A program made the translations under genes and the position numbers. Shown one piece after another: positions 25,375-33,046 of a stretch of DNA of 64,000 nucleotides (position 1 is the first letter of the stretch; each line of letters begins with the position of its first letter). The notes under the pieces are model-generated. The model did not search any database, was not told the origin of the DNA, and worked only from the letters and a program-made list of their open reading frames with translations. The stretch is from Amycolatopsis acididurans. GTDB taxonomy: Bacteria > Actinomycetota > Actinomycetes > Mycobacteriales > Pseudonocardiaceae. The stretch is taken from the NCBI RefSeq assembly GCF_012328925.1, contig NZ_JAAXLS010000026.1, forward strand, positions 1 through 64,000. Reading direction: 5' to 3'.

Positions 25375-27036
25375 TCATCGTCCATTGGCGACGGAGAGCA
25401 TGTCCTCCATGGTCACGAACTTGACGCGCGGCCGACCGGCCGCCGCGCCCCGCTCGCGCTCGGCCGCATCGATGCGCTGCCAGCCCGCCACATCGACGAC
25501 TTCGGGCACTCGCTCGTTCATCAGGGCCGCGAAGTCCTCGTGCGTGCGCACCGGTTTGCCCAGTCGTCCGGCGGCGAAGTCGTCGATGAGCGCGGCGACC
25601 GTCTCCTCCGCGCAGACCTTGTTGCTGCCGATGACCCCCGTGGGGCCGCGTTTGATCCAGCCCGCGCAATACACTCCCGCCAGCGTCTCGCCGGTCTCCG
25701 GCTCCAGGACGCGACCGGAGCGGTTGGGCAGGATGGCTTTCGCCGGGTCGAAGGGCAAACCCGCGAGGGGTTGCGAGGCGAAGCCGATCGCGCGCACGAC
25801 CAGTGACGCCTCGAGCGTGCGCGTCGTGCCGGTGTCCACGAGCAGCGGCTCGCCGCCCGAGCGGTCGATTCGCTGGCCGGCGAGGGTGATGCTCTCCACC
25901 GAAGTCGTGCCGTTCAGCGCGAGGGGGACCGACAGGAAACGCAGGTCGATTCGACGACGGGCACCGGAAGCCGCGGCGTTCAGGATGACCTGGGCACGTC
26001 GTCGCCGGGAATCGTCCGTTGTGGTGCTCAGCGAGGACTCGAAGTGCGCGAATTCCTCCTGCGGGCAGGTCACGGTCAGATCGACGCCCGGGAGCTGCGA
26101 GAGTTCCTCCAGCTCGCCGGCGCTGCACGCGATCGACTCCGGGCCACGGCGGCCGACGATGACCACCTCCCGGATGTTGCTGCGGCGCAACGCTTCGAGC
26201 GCATGGTCGGCGATGTCCGTTCGCGACAGTGCCGAGGGATCGCGGCTGAGCACGCGCCCGATGTCGAGTGCCACGTTGCCGTTTCCGATGATCACGGCGC
26301 GCTCGCCGGACAGGTCCACGGAGTCCGCGGAGTGGTCCGGATGGCCGTTGTACCAGGCCACGAAGTCCTTGGCACCATGCGAACCCGGCAGGTCCTCGCC
26401 ATCGATGCCGAGTCGCCTGTCGTCCTGCGCGCCCGTCGCGACGATCACGGCGTGGTGGTACTCCAGCAGCTCCTCGACCGTGATGTCGGTGTCCACGTGC
26501 ACAGCGAAGAAGCAGTGCACGTTCGGCCGGGCCAGCACGGAGGCGAACCGGTCGCCGATCAGCTTGGTGTGCGGGTGATCCGGCGCCACTCCGGACCGCA
26601 CGAGACCGAACGGCGCCGGTTGCCGGTCCAGCACCGTGACCCGCGTGCCGCGGTTGGTGGCGAGTTCGGTGATCGCGTAGCAGGCCGCGGGGCCGGTGCC
26701 GATCACGGCGACCCGCAGCTCCTCGGCATCCTCGGGAGGCCGGGGACGCCGGTGGTGAACCGGGATCCGGTCATAGTCCGAAATGGGCGAGAAGTAGCTC
26801 GCGTTGACGTCCAGGTAGTCCGACAGCTCCGCGGGAAGGCCGTGGTCGGGGTGGATGGCGTCGACCGGGCACTCCTCGACACACGCGCCGCAGTCGATGC
26901 AGACCGCGGGGTCGATGTAAAGCTGCTCGGCGGTCTCGAACTCCGGGTCGCCCGGCCTCGGACGGATACATTGGACCGGGCACACGCTGACACATGAAGC
27001 GTCGCGACAACAGCCCTGAGTAATGACGAACGTCAT
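25375..27036 (-). CDS. fprB: FprB-type ferredoxin--NADP reductase with fused ferredoxin domain
   Basis: The 553-residue protein fuses an N-terminal bacterial-type iron-sulfur domain (cysteines in CCRDASCVSVCPVQC and CIDCGACVEECPVDAI, residues 9-56) to an adrenodoxin-reductase-like flavoprotein: VAVIGTGPAACYAITELA (FAD), AVIIGNGNVALDIGRVL (NADP) and CAGWIKRGPTGVIGSNK. Order, length and the ITQGCCRDASC start match Mycobacterium FprB. It can pass electrons from NADPH through its own Fe-S centre to a cytochrome P450. It is divergent from the P450 at 27142, and an AT-rich operator-like site lies between them. Confidence 0.88.
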   Translation of the reverse strand: MTFVITQGCCRDASCVSVCPVQCIRPRPGDPEFETAEQLYIDPAVCIDCGACVEECPVDAIHPDHGLPAELSDYLDVNASYFSPISDYDRIPVHHRRPRPPEDAEELRVAVIGTGPAACYAITELATNRGTRVTVLDRQPAPFGLVRSGVAPDHPHTKLIGDRFASVLARPNVHCFFAVHVDTDITVEELLEYHHAVIVATGAQDDRRLGIDGEDLPGSHGAKDFVAWYNGHPDHSADSVDLSGERAVIIGNGNVALDIGRVLSRDPSALSRTDIADHALEALRRSNIREVVIVGRRGPESIACSAGELEELSQLPGVDLTVTCPQEEFAHFESSLSTTTDDSRRRRAQVILNAAASGARRRIDLRFLSVPLALNGTTSVESITLAGQRIDRSGGEPLLVDTGTTRTLEASLVVRAIGFASQPLAGLPFDPAKAILPNRSGRVLEPETGETLAGVYCAGWIKRGPTGVIGSNKVCAEETVAALIDDFAAGRLGKPVRTHEDFAALMNERVPEVVDVAGWQRIDAAERERGAAAGRPRVKFVTMEDMLSVANGR

Positions 27037-27079
27037 CTCCTAGTGTGCCTCCTCGCACTGGCTTGACAGCTCATCATAG

Positions 27080-27097
27080 TAATCTTTGTTAAGATGA
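27080..27097. promoter_or_regulatory. AT-rich operator-like site A (fprB/P450 intergenic)
   Basis: TAATCTT-TGTT-AAGATGA contains the inverted repeat ATCTT-N4-AAGAT (27082-27095). A TTGACA at 27063-27068 is a candidate -35 for the rightward P450 gene, though 21 bases lie between it and TAAGAT. The site shares the TAATCTT half-site with sites B to E and is probably bound by the GntR regulator encoded at 28465; that is inference. Confidence 0.5.
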
Positions 27098-27141
27098 GGC
27101 ACAATGGTCACCGTCGGCGCGGACGGGAAGGAAGCGGCACG

Positions 27142-28383
27142 ATGAACGCGAAGAAGGACCTGGCGGTCGAGTTCGATCACCACTCCCCGGACTTCAACCG
27201 CGATCCGGTACCGGATCTGGCGGCCCTGCGGAAGAAATGCCCGCTCGGCTACACCGAAAGCCATGACGGCTACTGGGTAGCGACCACTTACGACAACGCG
27301 CGGCGGGTGCTGAGCGAGCCGGAGAACTTCACCGTCGAGCGCAGCGCCGACGGCCTGCGTGGCGGCAAGCTGATCCCCTCGGCGCCGCACGCCCCGCTGA
27401 TCCTTCCCGGCGCGCTGGACGGCAAGCCGCACGATCGCCTGCGGGATCCGCTGCGCCGCTATTTCCTGCGCCCGTACGTGGAAAAGCGCATGGCCGACAC
27501 GGTCCGCGGCATCGTGCGCGACCTCATCGCCGGCCTGCGCACGCGCGAGGAGTTCGACTTCGCCGCCGAGTTCAGCTTCGAGCTGACCGTACGCACGATC
27601 TTCCACTTCGTGGGGCTGGACAACGACATCGCCGACAAAGCCGAGTTCATCCGGATGCTCGAGGACGCGTTCGCGATCGACCCCGAGGCCGGCTCCGACC
27701 GGGATTCGGTCGCCGAAGTCACGTCGTCGCGGTACCTCGAAGCCGAAGCGCTGGTCCGGCGCGTCGTCGAGACACGCAAGGCCGCCGACGATCCCGGGGA
27801 CGACCTCATCGGCATCATGGTCGCGGCGGAACCGGCGCTCGCCGTCGACGAGATCGTGTCGCTGACCCTGTCGCTGGTACTCGGCGGCGTGCGCACCACG
27901 GCCGCGACGCTGGAGAACATCGTCTGGCACCTGGACGCCGACCGCGAGCTGCGCCGGGAACTGGCGGCCGACCGCGGCAGGATCCCGCGCGTGGTCGACG
28001 AGCTCGTCCGCTACTACCCCGCCACACCGGTGGTCGCCAGGACCGCCGTGCGCGACGTGGAGCTCGACGGCGTGCCGATCAAGGAGGGCGACCGCATCGC
28101 GGCCGTCATCCCCGCCGCGAACCTCGACGAGGACCGGTTCCCCTGCGCGGAACGCATCGACCCGGACCGGCGGGACGGGCCGCCGCTCACGTTCGGCGCC
28201 GGAATCCACTACTGCATGGGTGTCTGGCTCGCCAAGATGGAGCTTCGCCTTGCGATCGAGGGCCTGCTGGACAACATGCCCGGCTACACGGTGGACCGCG
28301 AAAAGTCCCGCCGGTTTGAGAAACTCGGGGTGAACAACGGCTGGGCGAGGCTCGTCGTGCACCCCGGGCCGGCGACACGGTGA
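27142..28383 (+). CDS. cytochrome P450
   Basis: The 413-residue soluble bacterial P450 has the haem-binding motif FGAGIHYCMGVWLAKME (Cys near residue 356) and the ExxR in DELVRY. The I-helix reads SLVLGGVRTTAATLENI: the conserved Thr is present, but the acidic residue that usually precedes it is Arg. ATG 27142 follows AAGGAAG. It is divergent from fprB, the likely electron donor, and upstream of the GntR gene. Probable first hydroxylation step of the catabolic island. The substrate is unknown. Confidence 0.88.
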   Translation: MNAKKDLAVEFDHHSPDFNRDPVPDLAALRKKCPLGYTESHDGYWVATTYDNARRVLSEPENFTVERSADGLRGGKLIPSAPHAPLILPGALDGKPHDRLRDPLRRYFLRPYVEKRMADTVRGIVRDLIAGLRTREEFDFAAEFSFELTVRTIFHFVGLDNDIADKAEFIRMLEDAFAIDPEAGSDRDSVAEVTSSRYLEAEALVRRVVETRKAADDPGDDLIGIMVAAEPALAVDEIVSLTLSLVLGGVRTTAATLENIVWHLDADRELRRELAADRGRIPRVVDELVRYYPATPVVARTAVRDVELDGVPIKEGDRIAAVIPAANLDEDRFPCAERIDPDRRDGPPLTFGAGIHYCMGVWLAKMELRLAIEGLLDNMPGYTVDREKSRRFEKLGVNNGWARLVVHPGPATR

Positions 28384-28409
28384 TCCGCCGATCAGCGCCG
28401 ATCCCCGCC

Positions 28410-28426
28410 TAATCTGTGTAAAATTA
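28410..28426. promoter_or_regulatory. AT-rich operator-like site B (before the GntR gene)
   Basis: TAATCTGTGTAAAATTA has TAAT/ATTA ends and the TAATCT half-site seen in sites A, D and E. It lies 39 bases before the GntR start codon, placed for autoregulation. Confidence 0.4.
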
Positions 28427-28464
28427 ACTACAATTAGCCCTTGAAGCCCTGCTGGGAGCCGTAC

Positions 28465-29307
28465 ATGCTCGATCATCTGGACCCGCCGCGCCGAGCGCGC
28501 GTGCAGCCCCGCCTCGCCGAGGCGATCGCGGCCGAGCTGCGCGAACGGATCCTCAACGGGGCATACGGCGAGGGCATGCTGCCCAAGCAGGAAGAGCTTA
28601 TCGCCGAGTTCGGCGTCAGCGGGCCGCCGGTACGTGAGGCGCTGCGCATCCTGGAGGTCGACGGCCTGATCACGGTGCGCCGGGGCAAGGTCGGCGGCGC
28701 CGTGGTGCACCGGCCGGACGGCGGCGCGGTGTCGCACGCGCTGGGCATGACGCTGCAGGGCGAGCGCGTGTCGCTGCGCGACGTGGCCGAATCGGTGCTC
28801 CAGCTGGAACCGATGTGCGCCGCCGGCTGCGCGCGCATGCCGGACCGCGCCACGCTGCTGCGCCCGGTTCTGGAAGCCAACATCGCCGAGACCGAAAAGG
28901 CCATCGGGGACGGGCCGGCGTTCACCCACCGGTCCCGGCTCTTCCACGACCTGATCGTCGCCCACGTGCCGCAGGTGACGATCCGCCTGGTCGTGCGCAG
29001 CGTGCTGGCGGTGTGGACCGCGCAGGAGGAGACGTGGGCACACGAGGTGGCCGAGGCCGGCCGCTACCCTAACCGGCGTGAGCAGCGCGCCGTCCTCGAC
29101 GCGCACAAGCGCATCGCCGAGATGATCTTCAAGGGCGACGCGGACGAGGCCGAGCGTCTCGCCCGTGCCCACACCCGCGGCGTGCAGAAACGGGTGATCG
29201 CGGAGTTCGGCAACCGCACGGTGGACGCGTCCTCGGCGCGTGCGGTACGGGGTTTGCGCGAGGTCACCGCGCGGCATTCCGACCTGCAGCTGCGCCAGCA
29301 GGCCTGA
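28465..29307 (+). CDS. GntR-family (FadR subgroup) transcriptional regulator
   Basis: The 280-residue protein has an N-terminal winged helix-turn-helix (LAEAIAAELRERILNGAYGE, then PKQEELIAEFGVSGPPVREA and LRILEVDGLITVRRGKVGGA) and a C-terminal all-helical FCD-type ligand domain with metal-binding-type His/Asp residues (HRSRLFHDLIVAH). FadR-type members sense acids or acyl-CoAs of the pathway they control. ATG 28465 is chosen because GGGAG precedes it; an upstream TTG at 28441 has no ribosome-binding site. It sits inside the catabolic island and AT-rich repeated sites occur before five of its units. It is the best candidate for the island's repressor. Confidence 0.85.
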   Translation: MLDHLDPPRRARVQPRLAEAIAAELRERILNGAYGEGMLPKQEELIAEFGVSGPPVREALRILEVDGLITVRRGKVGGAVVHRPDGGAVSHALGMTLQGERVSLRDVAESVLQLEPMCAAGCARMPDRATLLRPVLEANIAETEKAIGDGPAFTHRSRLFHDLIVAHVPQVTIRLVVRSVLAVWTAQEETWAHEVAEAGRYPNRREQRAVLDAHKRIAEMIFKGDADEAERLARAHTRGVQKRVIAEFGNRTVDASSARAVRGLREVTARHSDLQLRQQA

Positions 29308-29312
29308 CCGGA

Positions 29313-29334
29313 GGGGCCCGGCGAACCGGGCCCC
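29313..29334. terminator. bidirectional hairpin terminator
   Basis: GGGGCCCGG-CGAA-CCGGGCCCC forms a perfect 9-bp stem with a 4-base loop between the convergent stops of the GntR gene (29307) and the acyl-CoA dehydrogenase gene (29343). Confidence 0.7.
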
Positions 29335-29342
29335 GGCACGCT

Positions 29343-30452
29343 TCACCGCGGTAACCCCAGCACGCGCTGGGCCAGGATGTTCAGCTGAATCTGTTCCGAA
29401 CCGCCGTAGATCGACGCGGCCCGCGAGTACAGGTAGCGCCGCAGCCAGGGTGAGGTCTCCGCACCCAGCAAGGCCGCCGGGCCGAGCAGCTTGACGGCGC
29501 TTTCGTGCAGCGCCTGGTCGACCTCGGTCATCAGCAGTTTGTCCACCGACATCTCCGGCCCCGGCGGGGTGTCGGAATCGTCGCGTTCGCCCAGCCTGCG
29601 GCCCACATGCTGGCTCAGCACGCGGTACAGCACTTCCAGCCGCCCCAGCTCCCGGCGCGCCAGCGGATCGCCGGGGCGGGTGCGGGCCAGCTCCCCGCGT
29701 AGCTCGTGCAGGGCGGCGCCGAACTTCGACAGGTACCCGACGTCGGCCGCGCCACGCTCGTAGGCGACCGTCATCATCGCGATGCCCCAGCCGTCTCCCT
29801 CCGCGCCGACGCGGTTCTCCGCCGGAACCTCGACGCCGTCGAGGAAGATCTCGGAGAACTCGGACTCGTCGGTGATCGCGCGGATCGGGCGGACCTGCAC
29901 CCCCGGCAGCCGCATCGGCACGATGAACGCGGAAATCCCCTTGTGCCGCCCGTCGGCCGGGCCGGTGCGGGCCAGCAGCAGGCAGTAGTCGGCGTAATCC
30001 CCGTACGTCGTCCAGACCTTCTGCCCGGTGATCGTGTACGTGCCGTCGCCGGGCACCGCACGGGTGGCGATCCCGGCGAGGTCCGAACCGGCGTTCGGCT
30101 CGCTGAAGCCCTGGCCCCAGTAGTCGTCGCCGCTGAGCAGGCCGGGGAGGTAGCGCCGGCACTGTTCCTCGGTCCCCCATTTCAGCAGGGCCCGGCCGAG
30201 GTAGCCGATGCGCGGCGCGTCGGGGGCGCCGAACTCGCCGATCTCCTCGTTGAGCACGACGTCGTAGATGTTGCCGAGGCCCTGGCCGCCGTACTCGCGG
30301 GGCCAGGACAGGCCGACCCAGCCGCCGCGGAACAGCGTCTGGTGCCAGCGCTTGAGGAACAGCGCGTGTGGTTCGTCCGGTTCCGGCTCGATCACGTTCG
30401 CCGCGAGCCAGGTCCGCAGCCGGGCGCGGAACTCCGCGAGGTCCTCGGTCAT
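29343..30452 (-). CDS. acyl-CoA dehydrogenase, full-length subunit of a pair
   Basis: The 369-residue protein has the ACAD layout: GGWVGLSWPREYGGQGLGN, WGQGFSEPNAGSDLAGI (substrate/FAD loop), ITGQKVWTTYGDYADYCLLL and the C-terminal ASIYGGSEQIQLNILAQRVL. These FAD enzymes introduce the alpha-beta double bond in acyl-CoAs. The ATG overlaps the stop of a smaller ACAD-like gene by four bases. Such adjacent large/small pairs in actinobacterial steroid degradation form alpha2-beta2 heterotetramers, so that arrangement is inferred here. It is the last gene of a three-gene operon with an enoyl-CoA hydratase. Confidence 0.85.
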   Translation of the reverse strand: MTEDLAEFRARLRTWLAANVIEPEPDEPHALFLKRWHQTLFRGGWVGLSWPREYGGQGLGNIYDVVLNEEIGEFGAPDAPRIGYLGRALLKWGTEEQCRRYLPGLLSGDDYWGQGFSEPNAGSDLAGIATRAVPGDGTYTITGQKVWTTYGDYADYCLLLARTGPADGRHKGISAFIVPMRLPGVQVRPIRAITDESEFSEIFLDGVEVPAENRVGAEGDGWGIAMMTVAYERGAADVGYLSKFGAALHELRGELARTRPGDPLARRELGRLEVLYRVLSQHVGRRLGERDDSDTPPGPEMSVDKLLMTEVDQALHESAVKLLGPAALLGAETSPWLRRYLYSRAASIYGGSEQIQLNILAQRVLGLPR

Positions 30453-31369
30453 CGTCCGGCCCCTTCCAGTTCGTCGTGCAGCAGTCCGTAGAGGTGCTCG
30501 GCCGAGCCGAACACGGCCGCATCGGCCACCACGCGGCGCAGGTGCAGGTGCGCCGGGAACTCCCAGGTGATCGCGACTCCGCCGAACACCTGGATCGCGG
30601 CCTCGACGACGGACACCGCCGCCTCGGACGCGTAGGCCTTGGCCACCAGCGTCGCCGTGTGCGGGTCTTCGCCGGTGTCGATCGCGCGTGCGGCGTGGGT
30701 CAGCGTGCTGCGCATGGCTTCGACCTCGGTGAAGGCACGCGCGAGGATGTGCTGGATCGCCTGGAACGACCCGATGGCCTGGCCGAACTGCACGCGCTGC
30801 TTGGCGTACTCGACCGCCTTGGCGAACAGGCCCTCGGCCGCGCCGAGCAGGTCGGCGGTCACGAGCAGCCGCGCGAAATCCTCACACTGCCGCGCGTCGA
30901 CGGCCCCGAGCCGCTCCGGCACGCCCTCCGTGCGCGCCACGCCCCGGGTGAGATCCCCGGCGGGCACCGGTTCACCGATCGCGACGGCGACCAGTTCCCC
31001 GCCGTCGATCGCGATCGCCCTGCCGAGCGAGGTGGTGTCCCAGGCCGTTCCGCCGGCCGCGCCCAGGGCGCCGAAATCGTCGGCCAGTACCACGGTCGCG
31101 GGCTCTTCCGGGGCGGCACCGGCCAGCCGCAGCGCCTCGCCCGCCACCAGGGATCCGACCAGCGGCGCGCCGCAGACCACTTTGGACAGCTCGGCCACCA
31201 CGAGCGCGGTCTGCGTGGCCGTGGCCATCGGCGCACCGTCGTCGCCCGCGTCCCGCAACGCCGTGAAACCGGTCTCGTTCAACGCTTTCCAGCAGCCGTC
31301 GTGCCGACCGGCATCGCAGTGCCCGGCGATCTCCGCCGCGGTCTCGCGCAGCAGCGCGTCCTCGTTCAT
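30449..31369 (-). CDS. acyl-CoA dehydrogenase-like small subunit
   Basis: The 306-residue protein keeps the C-terminal ACAD domain (KQRVQFGQAIGSFQAIQHIL, the R-QFG FAD/dimer segment, and IQVFGGVAITWEFPAHLHLR) but its N-terminal and middle parts are short and degenerate. This is typical of the partner subunit in heterotetrameric ACADs. It is translationally coupled on both sides: ATGA with the hydratase upstream and with the larger ACAD downstream. The catalytic base could not be assigned by eye. Confidence 0.82.
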   Translation of the reverse strand: MNEDALLRETAAEIAGHCDAGRHDGCWKALNETGFTALRDAGDDGAPMATATQTALVVAELSKVVCGAPLVGSLVAGEALRLAGAAPEEPATVVLADDFGALGAAGGTAWDTTSLGRAIAIDGGELVAVAIGEPVPAGDLTRGVARTEGVPERLGAVDARQCEDFARLLVTADLLGAAEGLFAKAVEYAKQRVQFGQAIGSFQAIQHILARAFTEVEAMRSTLTHAARAIDTGEDPHTATLVAKAYASEAAVSVVEAAIQVFGGVAITWEFPAHLHLRRVVADAAVFGSAEHLYGLLHDELEGAGR

Positions 31370-32175
31370 CGTTTCCACCATTGCGCGGGCTTCGCCGCCT
31401 TCCGGTCGAGTCCTTCGGCGCCGAGGGGGTTGCCGACCTGGGTGTACATCAGCGCGGTGTCCAGTGCCTGCGCGCGCGTGCGGTCCAGCGACTGCCACAT
31501 GGCCTTGACCGTGCCCTGGATCGCGGCCGGTGGTTGCGCGGCGATCGCGTCGGCGAGCTGCCTGGCGCGCGCGTCGAGTTCGTCCCTCGGCACGATCTCG
31601 GTGACCAGGCCGGCCGATTTCGCGGTCTCCGCGGTCATCCGCTCGTACAGCCCGAGCAGCGCCATCCGCAGCGTCTCGGAGAAGTGCATCCGGTAGGACA
31701 GCGCGATCGGTTCCAGCGCTGCGACCATGCCGTAGGTCACGTGCGGGTCGAAGAACGTCGCCTCCGGGCTGCAGATCACGATGTCGCATTCGGTGATCCA
31801 GTAGAACGCGCCACCGGCGCACATTCCCTGCACCGCGGCCACGACCGGCTTCCACACGCCGTTGCGCTTCGGGCTGAGCTGATGCCCGGGGTCCTCGTTC
31901 TCGGCCCACGGCGCGGCCTTGTCCAGCCACGGGCTGTCGGAAGCCCCGGTGCGCTCGGTGACGTCCAGTCCGGTCGAGAACGCGCGATCGCCGGCCGCCC
32001 GCAGGACGACGGCGTTGATTTCCGGATCCTCGCGTATCTCCGTCCACAAGCGAGCGAAGTCGGCACGCATCGCTTCGTTGAACGCGTTGAGCACGTCGGG
32101 CCGGTTGAGCGTGACGACCGCGACTCCGGTGTCGGTGCGCTCCAGCAGAATCGTCTCGTAGGGGTGCCCGGTCAT
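31366..32175 (-). CDS. enoyl-CoA hydratase/isomerase-family protein lacking both usual glutamates
   Basis: The 269-residue crotonase-fold protein has VAVVTLNRPDVLNAFNEAMR, VLRAAGDRAFSTGLDV and the oxyanion loop QGMCAGGAFYWITECD. In classical hydratases a Glu follows GGG/GGC in this loop and a second Glu sits in FGxPE; here the first position is Tyr/Phe (GGAFYWI) and the second segment reads FFDPHVTYGM. It may therefore catalyse another crotonase-family reaction (isomerisation, retro-Claisen or ring cleavage). ATG 32175 follows GAGGGTT. It begins the operon with the two ACAD genes. Confidence 0.78.
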   Translation of the reverse strand: MTGHPYETILLERTDTGVAVVTLNRPDVLNAFNEAMRADFARLWTEIREDPEINAVVLRAAGDRAFSTGLDVTERTGASDSPWLDKAAPWAENEDPGHQLSPKRNGVWKPVVAAVQGMCAGGAFYWITECDIVICSPEATFFDPHVTYGMVAALEPIALSYRMHFSETLRMALLGLYERMTAETAKSAGLVTEIVPRDELDARARQLADAIAAQPPAAIQGTVKAMWQSLDRTRAQALDTALMYTQVGNPLGAEGLDRKAAKPAQWWKR

Positions 32176-32212
32176 GGAACCCTCATCTTTCAGCACGGGT
32201 TGATACGGTACC

Positions 32213-32234
32213 TTATCTTTAATATCTTTACATA
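32213..32234. promoter_or_regulatory. AT-rich operator-like site C (divergent hydratase/SDR promoter)
   Basis: Two direct copies of TATCTTTA (32214-32221 and 32223-32230) lie between the leftward hydratase-ACAD operon and the rightward SDR gene. The half-site matches that in sites A, D and E, although the arrangement is tandem rather than inverted. Confidence 0.4.
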
Positions 32235-32265
32235 CATTCATGGCGTCATCGAGGACAGGAGCGAC

Positions 32266-33033
32266 ATGCCCACCGCACAAGATCTCTTCTCGCTGCAAGG
32301 AAAGTCGGTGCTCCTGACCGGTGCCACCGCAGGGCTCGGCCGCAGGTTCGCCGAGACGCTCGCCGAGGCGGGCGCGAAGGTGGCGATCGTCGGCCGCCGC
32401 AGCGAACTGCTCGCCGAGATCGCCGCGAAGAATCCCGGCTGCGTCCCGGTGCCCGCCGATCTCTCGCAGCCCGCGGCGGTGCCGGCGCTGGTGGCCAAGG
32501 CGGTCGCCGAGGTCGGCGACATCGACGTCCTCATCAACAACGCCGCCTACATCGCGGGCGGTGTCCGGGCCGAGGACGAGACCCCCGAGGACATCGACAC
32601 CACGCTCAACGTGAACCTGATCTCGCCGATCCTGCTGACCCAGGCGGTGTTCCCGGCCATGAAGGAACGCGGGAACGGCTCGATCATCAACGTCACGTCG
32701 ATCGTCGCGCGCGCCGGCATCGCGCGGTTCCCGCAGGCCACCTACGCCGCGTCGAAGGGCGGCCTCGAATCCATCACCAGGGAGTGGGCCGCGCAGTGGG
32801 CCCGCCACGGAATCCGGGTCAACGCCATCGCGCCCGGGTTCTTCGAAAGCGAGATGACGAGCGAAGTCCTTCGGCACCAGAAGGTCCAGGACTGGGTGCG
32901 CGCCAACACGCTCATCCCGCGGGCCGGTACCGCCGCCGACTTCGACGGTGCCCTGCTCTACCTCGCCAGCGACGCCAGCGGGTACGTGACAGGACAGACC
33001 ATCGTCGTCGACGGCGGCTGGACCGCGCACTGA
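32266..33033 (+). CDS. SDR-family oxidoreductase
   Basis: The 255-residue classical SDR has the cofactor motif LLTGATAGLGRRFAETLA, NNAAYIAGG, the catalytic Ser in INVTSIVARAG, Tyr-x-x-x-Lys in QATYAASKGG, and the C-terminal GYVTGQTIVVDGGW. It reduces or oxidises a hydroxyl/keto group with NAD(P). ATG 32266 follows GGAG. It faces the hydratase-ACAD operon and converges with the large leftward operon, whose end is 13 bp away. Likely a hydroxyacyl-CoA or alcohol dehydrogenase of the island. Confidence 0.85.
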   Translation: MPTAQDLFSLQGKSVLLTGATAGLGRRFAETLAEAGAKVAIVGRRSELLAEIAAKNPGCVPVPADLSQPAAVPALVAKAVAEVGDIDVLINNAAYIAGGVRAEDETPEDIDTTLNVNLISPILLTQAVFPAMKERGNGSIINVTSIVARAGIARFPQATYAASKGGLESITREWAAQWARHGIRVNAIAPGFFESEMTSEVLRHQKVQDWVRANTLIPRAGTAADFDGALLYLASDASGYVTGQTIVVDGGWTAH

Positions 33034-33046
33034 GGTGGCCATGGGC

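Noticed and set aside
27040..30522. A leftward open frame of 1160 codons
   Set aside because: It is antisense or out of frame to the P450, GntR and ACAD genes, its translation is Arg/Gly/His-rich with no motifs, and the real genes on both strands in this span show full family signatures.
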